Shown in pieces: positions 37,748-47,642 of a stretch of 64,000 nt of DNA. The notes under the pieces are model-generated. The model had not been told where the DNA came from. It did no database searches and was given only the letters and a program-made list of their open reading frames with translations. The position numbers and the translations under genes are program-made. This stretch comes from Streptomyces flaveolus. Its GTDB lineage: Bacteria > Actinomycetota > Actinomycetes > Streptomycetales > Streptomycetaceae. Location: positions 62,001 through 126,000 of the forward strand of contig NZ_BMRV01000004.1 in the NCBI RefSeq assembly GCF_014648815.1. Reading direction: 5' to 3'. How positions within the stretch are numbered: position 1 is the first letter of the stretch; every line of letters starts with the position of its first letter.

Positions 37748-38953
37748 TCAGCCCGATCTGAGCGCCATCGTCATGGCCTCGACCGCGAGCAGTGGCGGCA
37801 CATTGCGGTCCAGGGCCTCCCCGCAGGCGGCGATCGCCTCGATACGGCGGAGGGTGGACTCCGGCGAGCCGGCGCGGGCGAGGCGCTCCAGGACGTCCAT
37901 GGCATCGGCGTTGGCGATCGCCACGCGGGAGCCGAGCTGGAGGGCCAGGACGTCCCGGTAGAAGGTGGTGAGGTCACTCAGGGCGAGGTCGAGGCTGTTG
38001 CGCTGCGTGCGCGTTCTGCGGCGCTTCTGGTTCTCCTCCAGATCCTTCATCACCCCCGCCGTGCCGCGCGGCAGCCGGCCGCCCTGGACCGCACCGAGGG
38101 CGGCCTTGAGCTCGTCCGCCTCCTTGCCGTCCATCTCCTCGGCGAGTTCCTTGGCGTCCGCCGCCGCCGCGTCCACCAGTTCCTGTGCCGCCTTCAGGGC
38201 GCTGCCGACGTCGTCGACCCGCAACGGCAGCTTCAGCACGGCCGCCCTGCGGTCCCGGGCGGTCGCATCCGTCGCGAGGCGGCGGGCACGGTCGACGTGG
38301 CCCTGGGTGGCCCGGGCGGCTGCGGCGGCGACGTCCGGCTCGATGCCCTCGCGGCGTACGAGCATGTCGGCGACGGCCTCGACCGGGGGCGTGCGCAGGT
38401 TCAGGTGGCGGCAGCGGGAGCGGATCGTGGGCAGGACGTCCTCGACGGACGGGGCGCACAGCAGCCACACCGTGCGGGGGGCGGGCTCCTCGACGGCCTT
38501 GAGGACGGCGTTGGCCGACTTCTCGTTCAGCCGCTCGGCCTCCTCGACGAGAATGACCTGCCAGCGGCCGTTCGCGGGTGAGGTGAACGACTTGCGGACG
38601 GTGTCCCGCATGTCCTGGGCGCGGATCTCCGCGCCCACGGCGACCACCGTGCTGACGTCCGCGTGGGTGCCGATCAGCGCCGTGTGACACCCGTCGCAGA
38701 AGCCGCAGCCCGGCGAGCCGCCGAGGGCGCGGTCGGGGCTCACGCACTGCAACGCGGCGGCGAAGGCCCGCGCCGTCTGCGTCACCCCCGCACCGGGCGG
38801 GCCGGTGAACAGCCAGGCGTGCGTCATGCTCGACGCCTCGGGGAGGGGGCCGTCGGTCGCGGCCGCGGTGACGAAGGCGTCGGCGTCACGGGCGGCGGCG
38901 GCGAGCTGCTCGCTCACCTTCTCCTGCCCGACGAGGTCGTCCCACACGGTCAT
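37748..38953 (-). CDS. holB: DNA polymerase III delta' subunit
   Basis: 401 residues. WDDLVGQEKVSEQL begins the clamp-loader AAA+ module. The P-loop is degenerate (GPPGAGVTQTA), as usual for delta', followed by a zinc module CGFCDGCH and the SRC motif SRCRHLNL. It helps open the beta clamp during replication. It lies next to tmk, as in many bacteria where tmk and holB are paired. Confidence 0.93.
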   Translation of the reverse strand: MTVWDDLVGQEKVSEQLAAAARDADAFVTAAATDGPLPEASSMTHAWLFTGPPGAGVTQTARAFAAALQCVSPDRALGGSPGCGFCDGCHTALIGTHADVSTVVAVGAEIRAQDMRDTVRKSFTSPANGRWQVILVEEAERLNEKSANAVLKAVEEPAPRTVWLLCAPSVEDVLPTIRSRCRHLNLRTPPVEAVADMLVRREGIEPDVAAAAARATQGHVDRARRLATDATARDRRAAVLKLPLRVDDVGSALKAAQELVDAAAADAKELAEEMDGKEADELKAALGAVQGGRLPRGTAGVMKDLEENQKRRRTRTQRNSLDLALSDLTTFYRDVLALQLGSRVAIANADAMDVLERLARAGSPESTLRRIEAIAACGEALDRNVPPLLAVEAMTMALRSG

Positions 38954-39059
38954 GGGTCACGCCGTCCTTCCGTCACACTCCGCCGCACACTCTGCGCCAC
39001 GCCCTCCATTGTGGGGGCCGCCTCTGACAACGGGCGCCGGGCCGCTCGGCGGGCGCCGG

Positions 39060-42000
39060 TCAGCGCCGCCCCCGGCCCTTCCCGCGGCCTCCCCCGTCGC
39101 CGTCGCGGCCCTCGTCGCGGTCGTCGTCCCGCGGGCCGAGCAGTTCGTCCGCCAGGGTCGGCAGATCGTCCAGCGGGGTCTCCTCGGCCCAGTCGGAGCG
39201 ACGCCTGCGGGGCGGCGCCTGGTCGGGGTCGATCCGGGGCAGCTCACGCGTGGTGTCCTGGGGTTCCCGGGACCGGTCGGCACCGGCCGGTCCCTCCTCC
39301 CGGAAGTAGCCCGGCGGGACCCGGTCGGCGGGGTCGTCCCCGCGCACGGGGGGCAGCACCGCGGTCTCGTCGGCGGCTCCCGGTGTCACGGGCGGCAGGA
39401 CGGCCGTCTCGTCGGCGGCCCGGGGCTCCACCGCCGGCAGCACCGCCGTCTCGTCCGCCGCGCCGGACGGCACCGGCGGCTTGGGCAGCTCGGCCGTCAC
39501 CTCGGACTCGGACACGCCGGACGCCCGGCCGTCGTCGCCGCGCCCGTCCCGGGCCCGGTCCTCGGCGTCACCGCGCTCGCCGCCCCGGTCGTCGTCCCGT
39601 GCGTCCCGCACCGGCCGCAGTACCGCCGTGTCCTCCACCGGACCGCCGGAGGCGTTCGTCGGCGTCACGAGGGGCGTCGGAACGGTCAGCGCGTCCGAGG
39701 GATCGGCGGCCGCCGCAGTACGCCGGGGACCGTCCGCCACGGGCGGAGCCGCCGGCCCGGGGCCCGCCGCGGCCGCGGCCGCCGCCTGCTCCGCCGCCCG
39801 GCGTGCCTCCTCGGCGCGCATCAGGGCCTCCTCGGCCTTGCGCTGCTTCTCCAGGCGCCGGGCCTCGGCCTCGGCGCGCAGCCGCTCCTCCTCCTCGGCC
39901 TGCTTGCGGCGCCGCTCCTCCTCGGCCCTGCGGCGGGCCTCCTCCTCGGCGCGGGCCTTCTCCTCCGCGAGGAGCCGGGCCCGCTCCTCCTCCGCCTTCC
40001 GGCGCGCTTCCTCGGCCCGCTGCCGGGCCTCCTCGGCCTGCCGCTCCGCCTCGCGCCGCTGCGCCTCCTCCAGCTCGCGCCGCTTGCGCTCCTCCTCCTC
40101 GGCGCGCAGCCGCTCCAGCTGCTCGAGGCGCTCACGCTCCAGGCGCTCCTCCTCGGCCTTGCGCGCGGCCTCTTCCTCGGCCCTGCGCCGGGCCTCCTCC
40201 TCGGCCTTGCGGCGCGCCTCCTCCTGGGCCTTGATCTCGGCCTCGGACAGCGGCAGCACCTGGTCGAGCCGGTGCCGTACGACGGTGGTGACGGCCTCGG
40301 GCTCCTGGCCCGCGTCCACGACGAGGTAACGGCCGGGGTCGGCGGCGGCCAGCGTCAGGAAACCGGCCCGCACGCGCGCGTGGAATTCGGCGGGCTCCGA
40401 CTCCAGACGGTCCGGTGCCTCGGTGAACCGCTCGCGCGCGGTCTCCGGCGGCACGTCCAGCAGGACCGTCAGATGCGGGACGAGACCGTTGGTCGCCCAG
40501 CGGTTGATCCGGGCGATCTCGGTCGGCGACAGGTCGCGGCCGGCGCCCTGGTAGGCGACCGAGGAGTCGATGTACCGGTCGGAGATGACCACGGCGCCGC
40601 GCTCCAGCGCGGGCCGGACCACGGTGTCCACGTGCTCCGCGCGGTCGGCGGCGTACAGCAGCGCCTCCGCGCGGTGCGACAGACCGGCACTCGACACGTC
40701 CAGCAGGATCGACCGCAGGCGCTTGCCCACCGGCGTCGCACCCGGCTCGCGCGTCAGCACGACCTCGTGCCCCTTGCCCCGGATCCACTCGGCGAGAGCC
40801 TCCGCCTGGGTGGACTTCCCGGCGCCGTCGCCGCCCTCCAGGGCGATGAAGAAACCGTTCGCCGCGGGGGTCGGCACCGGGTCGTCGCCGCCGAGCAGCG
40901 CGTCCTTCAGGTCGTGCCGCAGCGGCACCCCGGAACGGTCGTCGACCTTCGCCAGCACCAGCGCGGCCACCGGCAGCAGCAGCGCGCCGACCAGCATCAG
41001 CACGAACGCGGCACCGCCGTGCGCGAAGACGAACTTGCCGTTCTCCAGCCGGTGCGGCCCGATCGCCGCCGCCACCACGGGCGCGATCACCGCGCCGAGC
41101 GCCACGCAGACCCGGACGACGGCGTGCAGGTGCTCGGTCGTCCGCGTCCGGCGCTGGTCCTCGGTCTCCTGGTCGAGCAGCGCGTGCCCGGTGTTGGCGG
41201 CCACGCCCGCGCCGACGCCGGCCAGCGCGAGGAGCAGCAGCACGCTGGTGACGTCCGGGACGAGACCGGCGGCCAGCAGGACGACGCCGACGAAGGCGAT
41301 CGCCAGGGCCAGCAGCCGCCGGCGCGACAGGGAGGGCAGCAGGGCGGGGGCCGTGCGGATGCCGACGACCACTCCGCCGGTCAGCGCGCCCACCATCAGC
41401 CCGTACAGCACCGGGCCGCCGCCCAGGTCCTTGGCGTGCAGCACCGCCACGGCGACCGCGGCGGACACGGCGGCGGCGACGGCCGCGCAGGCGAACACCA
41501 GCAGCGGCAGGGCGCCGGTGCGGCCCTTGTCGACGCCGGCGGCCGTCTTCGGGCGGCGCAGGCCCTCCAGCGGCGACCGGGCGCGCGGGGTGCGGGCCCC
41601 GGGCAGCTCGAGGAAGGTCACCAGCGACAGGGAGGCGGCGAACAGCCCGGCCGCCACGTACGAGCCGAGTGCGGCCTGGTGCTGGGCGAACCAGTCGACG
41701 CCGGCGCCCAGCAGGTTGTTCAGCAGGCCCGCCACGACGAGCACGACGCCGGCGAGGGGGATCGCCACGAAACCGGTGCGCAGCGACAGGCGGCGCAGGG
41801 CGTCCATGTGGTCCGGCAGCGGCCGTACCGTCGCGCCTTCCGGGGGCGGGCCGGGCAGCAGCGCGGGGGCCGCGCTCTCCCGGCACACGGTCCAGAAGCG
41901 CTCGGCGACGCCGGTGACGAAGCCGGTCACCAGAAGGGCGGCGAGGGCGTCGTCCGGCGTCCAGTCGATCCACAGCGGCGCCACGATCAGCAGCACCGCC

Positions 42001-42380
42001 CGCAGACCGTCCGCGCCCACCATGGTCCAGCGGCGGTCGAGCGGACCGTCCTGCGAGGTGAGCGACGTGAGCGGGCCGAGCAGGACCGCGCCGAAGAGCA
42101 GCGTCGCCAGGACGCGGACACCGAAAACGGTCGCCACTGCGAACGCCACGCCCCGGTAGCCCCCGCCGAACGAGCCCGCGCCTATGGCGGCCTGCACGGC
42201 GAGGAGGACGAGCACCAGCAGGGCGAGGGTGTCGCCGACACCCCCCACGAGCTGTGCGCTCCACAACCGCCTCAACTGCGGTCGGCGCAGCAGGGCGCGG
42301 ACGGCGCGCTCGCGGGAGTCCGCGACCAGGGCGTCGTCCGAGGCGGGGTGAGGGGCCGTTGGCTGCTCGGCTCGCGTCAT
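39060..42380 (-). CDS. tmk: Three-part protein: MFS-like membrane domain + thymidylate kinase + coiled coil/acidic tail
   Basis: 1106 residues; thymidylate kinase alone is about 210. Residues 35-480 form about twelve membrane segments resembling an MFS transporter. Residues 508-712 are thymidylate kinase: P-loop GGDGAGKST (516-524), REPGATPVG, DRY motif (601-603), SSVAYQGAGRDL. Residues 715-868 are a near-continuous Glu/Arg/Ala coiled coil. The tail carries repeats of ADETAVLPPV (about 980-1030) and disordered charged sequence. It phosphorylates dTMP; the membrane fusion would tether dTTP synthesis to the membrane. I find no frameshift or internal stop, so the fusion appears real. Confidence 0.93.
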   Translation of the reverse strand: MTRAEQPTAPHPASDDALVADSRERAVRALLRRPQLRRLWSAQLVGGVGDTLALLVLVLLAVQAAIGAGSFGGGYRGVAFAVATVFGVRVLATLLFGAVLLGPLTSLTSQDGPLDRRWTMVGADGLRAVLLIVAPLWIDWTPDDALAALLVTGFVTGVAERFWTVCRESAAPALLPGPPPEGATVRPLPDHMDALRRLSLRTGFVAIPLAGVVLVVAGLLNNLLGAGVDWFAQHQAALGSYVAAGLFAASLSLVTFLELPGARTPRARSPLEGLRRPKTAAGVDKGRTGALPLLVFACAAVAAAVSAAVAVAVLHAKDLGGGPVLYGLMVGALTGGVVVGIRTAPALLPSLSRRRLLALAIAFVGVVLLAAGLVPDVTSVLLLLALAGVGAGVAANTGHALLDQETEDQRRTRTTEHLHAVVRVCVALGAVIAPVVAAAIGPHRLENGKFVFAHGGAAFVLMLVGALLLPVAALVLAKVDDRSGVPLRHDLKDALLGGDDPVPTPAANGFFIALEGGDGAGKSTQAEALAEWIRGKGHEVVLTREPGATPVGKRLRSILLDVSSAGLSHRAEALLYAADRAEHVDTVVRPALERGAVVISDRYIDSSVAYQGAGRDLSPTEIARINRWATNGLVPHLTVLLDVPPETARERFTEAPDRLESEPAEFHARVRAGFLTLAAADPGRYLVVDAGQEPEAVTTVVRHRLDQVLPLSEAEIKAQEEARRKAEEEARRRAEEEAARKAEEERLERERLEQLERLRAEEEERKRRELEEAQRREAERQAEEARQRAEEARRKAEEERARLLAEEKARAEEEARRRAEEERRRKQAEEEERLRAEAEARRLEKQRKAEEALMRAEEARRAAEQAAAAAAAGPGPAAPPVADGPRRTAAAADPSDALTVPTPLVTPTNASGGPVEDTAVLRPVRDARDDDRGGERGDAEDRARDGRGDDGRASGVSESEVTAELPKPPVPSGAADETAVLPAVEPRAADETAVLPPVTPGAADETAVLPPVRGDDPADRVPPGYFREEGPAGADRSREPQDTTRELPRIDPDQAPPRRRRSDWAEETPLDDLPTLADELLGPRDDDRDEGRDGDGGGRGKGRGRR

Positions 42381-42435
42381 GCGTTCAGCCTATCGGGCGC
42401 CACCGACAGGCCGTGGCACCCGGCCGAACGTACGC

Positions 42436-42480
42436 ACGCCCCGACACCGAATCGATGCCGGGGCGTTCGCTCAGCGAACG
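42436..42480 (-). terminator. topA terminator (two hairpins)
   Basis: ACGCCCCG/CGGGGCGT (42436-42466) overlaps a second stem CGTTCGCT/AGCGAACG (42464-42480) between topA and tmk. The two stems share three bases and may be alternative folds. Confidence 0.5.
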
Positions 42481-42533
42481 ACAGCGCGTGCCGCGGGGGC
42501 CTGAGACCGGCTCAGTCCCCCTCTCTGTGGCCC

Positions 42534-45377
42534 TCAGTCCTCCGAAGACTCGGAAGCGGCCGCCTTGGTGGCCGTCCTCGTCGTCTTCTTCGCCGTCGTC
42601 TTGGCGGCCGTGCTCTTCGCGGCCGTCGTCTTGGCCGCGGTCTTCTTCGCCGCCGCCTTCTTGGCCGGGGCCTTCTTGGCGGTGGACTTCTTGGCCGCGG
42701 TCTTCTTCGCCGTCTTCTTGGCGGGCCCCTTGGCGCGCTTCTCGGCGAGCAGCTCGTAGCCGCGCTCCGGCGTGATGTCCTCGACGCTGTCGCCGGAGCG
42801 CAGGGTCGCGTTGGTCTCGCCGTCGGTGACGTACGGGCCGAAACGGCCGTCCTTGACGACGACCGGCTTCTCGCTGACCGGGTCGGTGCCCAGTTCCTTC
42901 AGCGGCGGCTTGGCCGCCGCCCGGCCACGCTGCTTGGGCTGGGCGTAGATCGCCAGCGCCTCCTCGAGCGTGATCGTGAAGAGCTGCTCCTCGGAGGTGA
43001 GCGACCGCGAGTCCGTGCCCTTCTTCAGGTACGGACCGTAGCGGCCGTTCTGCGCGGTGATCTCGACGCCCTCGGCGTCGGCGCCGACGACCCGCGGCAG
43101 CGACATCAGCTTCAGGGCGTCGTCCAGGGTGACCGTGTCCAGCGCCATCGACTTGAACAGCGAGGCCGTCCGCGGCTTCACGGCGTTCTTGCCGGTCTTC
43201 GGGGTGCCCTCGGGGAGCACCTCGGTGACGTAGGGGCCGTAGCGGCCGTCCTTGGCGACGATGGTGTGGCCGGTGGCCGGGTCGGTGCCCAGCTCGAAGT
43301 CGCCGCTCGGCTTGGCGAGCAGTTCCTCCGCCAGCTCGACGCTCAGCTCGTCCGGCGCCAGGTCGTCGGGGACGTCGGCGCGCTGGTGCTCCTCGGTGTC
43401 CTTCTCGCCGCGCTCGACGTACGGGCCGTAGCGCCCGACGCGCAGCACGATGCCGTTGCCGACGGGGAAGGACGAGACCTCGCGGGCGTCGATCGCGCCG
43501 AGGTCGGTCACCAGTTCCTTGAGGCCGCCGAGGTGGTCCCCGTCGCCGTTGCCGGCGTCGGCGGCGCCGCCCTCGCCCGTGCCCTCGCCGAAGTAGAACC
43601 GCTTCAGCCACGGCACGGACTGCGCCTCGCCGCGGGCGATGGCGTCGAGGTCGTCCTCCATCTTGGCGGTGAAGTCGTAGTCGACGAGCCGGCCGAAGTG
43701 CTTCTCCAGCAGGTTGACCACGGCGAAGGACAGGAAGGACGGGACGAGGGCCGTGCCCTTCTTGAACACGTAGCCGCGGTCCAGGATCGTGCCGATGATC
43801 GACGCGTACGTCGACGGGCGGCCGATCTCGCGCTCTTCCAGCTCCTTGACCAGCGACGCCTCGGTGTAGCGGGCCGGGGGCTTGGTGGCGTGGCCGTCGA
43901 CCGTGATCTCGTCGGCGGTCAGCGCGTCGCCCTCGGCGACCTGCGGCAGCCGGCGCTCGCGGTCGTCCAGCTCGGCGTTCGGGTCGTCGGCGCCCTCGAC
44001 GTAGGCCTTGAGGAAGCCGTGGAAGGTGATCGTCTTGCCGGACGCGCTGAACTCGACGTCCCGGCCGTCGGAGGCGGCGCCGCCGATCTTCACGGTGACG
44101 CTGTTGCCGGTCGCGTCCTTCATCTGGGAGGCGACGGTCCGCTTCCAGATCAGTTCGTACAGCTTGAACTGGTCGCCGGTCAGTCCGGTCTCGGCGGGCG
44201 TGCGGAAGCGGTCGCCGGAGGGACGGATCGCCTCGTGCGCCTCCTGCGCGTTCTTGACCTTGCCGGCGTACGTCCGCGGCTGCGCCGGCAGGTAGTCGGC
44301 GCCGTACAGCTGCGTGACCTGGGCGCGCGCGGCGGTGATCGCCGTGTCGCTCAGGGTCGTCGAGTCCGTACGCATGTAGGTGATGTAGCCGTTCTCGTAC
44401 AGCTTCTGGGCGACCTGCATGGTCGCCTTCGCACCGAAGCCGAGCTTGCGCGAGGCCTCCTGCTGGAGCGTCGTCGTACGGAACGGGGCGTACGGCGAGC
44501 GGCGGTACGGCTTGGACTCGACGGAGCGGACGGCGAAGCGCGTGTTCTCCAGCGCGGCGGCGAGCGCGCGGGCGTTCGCCTCGTCGAGGTGGAGGGTGTT
44601 CGCGCCCTTGAGCTGTCCCAGGGAGTCGAAGTCGCGGCCCTGCGCGATCCGCCTGCCGTCCACGGTCTGGAGCCGGGCGACCAGCGTCGACGGGTCGGAG
44701 GCGTCGCCGGCCCGGCCGGTGCCGAAGGTGCCCGTCAGGTCCCAGTACTCGGCGGTGCGGAAGGCGATGCGCTCGCGTTCCCGCTCGACCACGAGCCGCG
44801 TCGCGACGGACTGGACACGGCCGGCCGACAGGCGCGGCATGACCTTCTTCCACAGGACCGGCGAGACCTCGTAGCCGTAGAGGCGGTCGAGGATACGGCG
44901 GGTCTCCTGGGCGTCGACGAGCTTCTGGTTGAGCTGGCGCGGGTTGGCGACGGCGGCCCGGATCGCGTCCTTGGTGATCTCGTGGAACACCATGCGCTTG
45001 ACCGGGATCTTCGGCTTGAGGACTTCCTGGAGGTGCCAGGCGATGGCCTCGCCCTCGCGGTCCTCATCGGTGGCGAGGAAGAGCTCGTCCGAGTCCTTCA
45101 GCAGGTCCTTGAGCTTCTTGACCTGCGCCTTCTTGTCAGCGTTGACCACATAGATCGGCTGGAAGTCGTGTTCGACGTCCACACCGAGGCGGCGGACCTC
45201 ACCGGTGTACTTCTCGGGCACCTCCGCGGCGCCACTGGGAAGGTCGCGGATGTGCCCGACGCTCGCCTCGACGACGTAGCCAGGGCCGAGATAGCCCTTG
45301 ATCGTCTTCGCCTTGGCAGGCGACTCGACGATGACGAGTCGGCGGCCGCCGTTCGCGGTCTCGCTGGTCGGGGACAA
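42534..45377 (-). CDS. topA: DNA topoisomerase I
   Basis: 947 residues; the start codon is TTG 45377 with GGAGAG upstream. The TOPRIM domain begins at RRLVIVESPAKAKTI, with the acidic metal site DEDREGE (104-110). The catalytic tyrosine is Tyr334 in YITYMRTDS. The C-terminal repeats of the actinobacterial type (GRYGPYV units) replace zinc fingers, and the end is a long Lys/Ala tail (KKTAAKK units) that in Streptomyces aids processivity. It relaxes negative supercoils and is essential. Confidence 0.97.
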   Translation of the reverse strand: MSPTSETANGGRRLVIVESPAKAKTIKGYLGPGYVVEASVGHIRDLPSGAAEVPEKYTGEVRRLGVDVEHDFQPIYVVNADKKAQVKKLKDLLKDSDELFLATDEDREGEAIAWHLQEVLKPKIPVKRMVFHEITKDAIRAAVANPRQLNQKLVDAQETRRILDRLYGYEVSPVLWKKVMPRLSAGRVQSVATRLVVERERERIAFRTAEYWDLTGTFGTGRAGDASDPSTLVARLQTVDGRRIAQGRDFDSLGQLKGANTLHLDEANARALAAALENTRFAVRSVESKPYRRSPYAPFRTTTLQQEASRKLGFGAKATMQVAQKLYENGYITYMRTDSTTLSDTAITAARAQVTQLYGADYLPAQPRTYAGKVKNAQEAHEAIRPSGDRFRTPAETGLTGDQFKLYELIWKRTVASQMKDATGNSVTVKIGGAASDGRDVEFSASGKTITFHGFLKAYVEGADDPNAELDDRERRLPQVAEGDALTADEITVDGHATKPPARYTEASLVKELEEREIGRPSTYASIIGTILDRGYVFKKGTALVPSFLSFAVVNLLEKHFGRLVDYDFTAKMEDDLDAIARGEAQSVPWLKRFYFGEGTGEGGAADAGNGDGDHLGGLKELVTDLGAIDAREVSSFPVGNGIVLRVGRYGPYVERGEKDTEEHQRADVPDDLAPDELSVELAEELLAKPSGDFELGTDPATGHTIVAKDGRYGPYVTEVLPEGTPKTGKNAVKPRTASLFKSMALDTVTLDDALKLMSLPRVVGADAEGVEITAQNGRYGPYLKKGTDSRSLTSEEQLFTITLEEALAIYAQPKQRGRAAAKPPLKELGTDPVSEKPVVVKDGRFGPYVTDGETNATLRSGDSVEDITPERGYELLAEKRAKGPAKKTAKKTAAKKSTAKKAPAKKAAAKKTAAKTTAAKSTAAKTTAKKTTRTATKAAASESSED

Positions 45378-45648
45378 CTTCGCTCTTCTCTCCGGTCGAC
45401 GCTGGGGCCTGACCCAGGCAGTGCTCCCGGGGTCGGGTCGTGCTGCATTTCGGTCGTGACGCTGCGGAGTGTGACGGTACCTCCCGCCCCCGTGTCAAAC
45501 GGGAAAAGCCCGCAACGGCCACTCGAACGGTAACCCGACGAACCCTGTTCCTGCCGCCCGGAGTGTCCACCAGCCATGATGCGCGTATCCGGAGCGCGAT
45601 CCCCCGATTACCGGGGCGAGGCCGCGGCCGGCGTCCGGATCCGGCCCC

Positions 45649-45846
45649 TCACACGCGCGTCAGGCACCAGGCCCCGGCGGCCAGCGCGGCCACGGCGACG
45701 GCGCTCGCGACGGTCGCCGATGCGACGGGCCTCACACCGAGCGCGACGGGCCGGCCGTGCCGCACCCGTGTCACGGTCCACACCAGCAGGCCGCCTCCGA
45801 ACAGGGCGAACACCAATCCCGCGAAGATCGCCGGCCCGCTTTCCAT
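45649..45846 (-). CDS. Small two-helix membrane protein
   Basis: 65 residues: helix 1 about 6-25, a short basic linker, helix 2 about 43-63. AAGGGGCACGGGG precedes ATG 45846. The family is unknown. The adjacent gaps (45378-45648 and 45847-46039) show no further genes. Confidence 0.55.
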   Translation of the reverse strand: MESGPAIFAGLVFALFGGGLLVWTVTRVRHGRPVALGVRPVASATVASAVAVAALAAGAWCLTRV

Positions 45847-46039
45847 GGTCCCCGTGCCCCTTTTCTCCGTCCGCGAGTGCCCAGCCTCCGGGAGGCTGTC
45901 ACGCGCGGGCGGCGGGCAGGCGAACCCGAGGTGAACGGGGAGCCGACGGGCCCTGCCCGTGGCGCGTTCCGCCGGGGTCCGCCGCCGGTGCCGAGGCGCA
46001 CCGGGTCGCCCGGCCGCGGCTTCTCGCCGCGGCGAGAAA

Positions 46040-47557
46040 TCACTGCGCCGGTTCCAGGAATCCCTGCTCCACCAGCAGCCGGATCTGCGCGGGCGTGCGG
46101 TCGCGCAGCGCCACCGGGTCCTCGCCGACCAGCTGGGCGATGGCGTCCAGGATGCGGCCGGCGCTCATCGTGCCGTCGCAGACGCCCGCGAAGCCGGCGC
46201 CGACGGTGTCGACCCGGGTGGCCCGGCGCATACCGCGGTTCTGGCGCAGCACGACGTGCTCCGGGTCCTCGGCGCCGGGCAGACCGACCTGCTCCTGGAC
46301 GACCTCGGCGGCCAGCGCGAAGTGCGCTTCGAGCAGGGCCGCGTCGTCGTGTTCGCGCAGGTAGTCGAGGCGGGCGAAGTGCGCCCGCACCGTCTCGCCG
46401 AGCGGCTGCTCGATCGGGTGCGGCCACTCCTCCGCCGTGATCGACGGCTCCGCGGCCGCCGTCCTGTGCAGCGTGATCCAGCCGAAGCCGACGGCCCTGA
46501 CCTTGCGCGCCTCGAACTCGTCCAGCCACGCGTCGTAGCGCGCCTGGTACTCGGTCTCGTCGCCGCGGTGGTCACCCGCGTCCCTGAGCCACAGCTCGGC
46601 GTACTGCGTGATGTCCTGCACCTCGCGCTGCACGATCCACGCGTCGCAGCCGCGCGGCACCCAGGAGCGCAGCCGGTCCGTCCAGTCCTCCCCCTCCACG
46701 TGCTGCCAGTTGGCGAGGAAGTGCGCGAACCCGCCCTCGTTCAGGCGCTCCCCCGTCAGCTGAACGAGCGTGCGGCACAGATCGTCCCCGCCCATCCCGC
46801 CGTCCCGGTAGGTCAGCCGGGCCCCCGGGGAGATCACGAAGGGCGGGTTCGACACGATCAGGTCGTACGTGTCCCCCTCGTCGATCGGGTCGTAGAGCGA
46901 GCCCTCGCGCAGGTCGGCGGCCGGGGCCCCGGACAGGGCGAGCGTGAGCGCGGTGATGTGCAGCGCGCGCGGGTTGACGTCCGTCGCCGTCACGCGCGTG
47001 GCGTGCCGGGCCGCGTGCAGTGCCTGGATGCCGGAGCCGGTGCCGAGGTCGAGGGCGGCGGAGACGGGGGTACGGACGGTGAGGCCGGCGAGGGTCGTGG
47101 AGGCGCCGCCGACGCCGAGGACGACGCCCTCCGCGCGATTGCCGATGCCTCCGGCGCCGCCGACCGCGCAGCCGAGGTCGGACACGATGAACCAGTCCTC
47201 GCCGTCGGGCCCGCCGTACGGCCGTACGTCCACGGTGGCCGCCAGCTCGCCGTCGACGGACACGAGCCATCCGCTCTCCAGGCACGCGTCGACGGGCAGG
47301 ACGTCCGCCGCGCGCGCGTGGGGCACCGGTTGCTGGAGGAGGAACAGCCGGACGAGCAGTTCCAGCGGCGTGTCGCCGCGGGTGGCCCGGAGCGCGGGCA
47401 CGACCTCGCTGCGCGACAGCGCCGCGTAGGCGGGGGCGCCGAGCAGCTCCAGCAGCCCGTCGGCGGTGAAGGACGCCCCGAGCAGGGCGTCCCGCAGCCG
47501 CGCGGTGACGTCGGGACGGTCGGCAGAGGGCAGGGGGGAGAGGCTGGCGTTACTCAC
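46040..47557 (-). CDS. SAM-dependent methyltransferase (HemK/RlmG-like, DUF7059 N-domain)
   Basis: 505 residues from GTG 47557. SAM motif I is LDLGTGSGIQALHAA near residue 165, and motif IV is VSNPPF, the NPPY/F type used for N-methylation of amide or exocyclic amino groups. A roughly 150-residue N-terminal domain and a C-terminal 150-residue extension flank it. The target could be rRNA or a release factor-like Gln; sequence does not decide. Confidence 0.85.
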   Translation of the reverse strand: MSNASLSPLPSADRPDVTARLRDALLGASFTADGLLELLGAPAYAALSRSEVVPALRATRGDTPLELLVRLFLLQQPVPHARAADVLPVDACLESGWLVSVDGELAATVDVRPYGGPDGEDWFIVSDLGCAVGGAGGIGNRAEGVVLGVGGASTTLAGLTVRTPVSAALDLGTGSGIQALHAARHATRVTATDVNPRALHITALTLALSGAPAADLREGSLYDPIDEGDTYDLIVSNPPFVISPGARLTYRDGGMGGDDLCRTLVQLTGERLNEGGFAHFLANWQHVEGEDWTDRLRSWVPRGCDAWIVQREVQDITQYAELWLRDAGDHRGDETEYQARYDAWLDEFEARKVRAVGFGWITLHRTAAAEPSITAEEWPHPIEQPLGETVRAHFARLDYLREHDDAALLEAHFALAAEVVQEQVGLPGAEDPEHVVLRQNRGMRRATRVDTVGAGFAGVCDGTMSAGRILDAIAQLVGEDPVALRDRTPAQIRLLVEQGFLEPAQ

Positions 47558-47642
47558 ACCCCCATTGTGGCCCGCGCTCCGCCTCGCGCCCCCCGGGCGG
47601 AGGCCGGTTCGCCCCGGCCTCCGCATCCGCCGTGCCGTGGTG

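Noticed and set aside
38805..45533. Open frame of more than 2200 codons on the plus strand
   Set aside because: It is antisense to holB, tmk and topA and is an artefact of high GC content.
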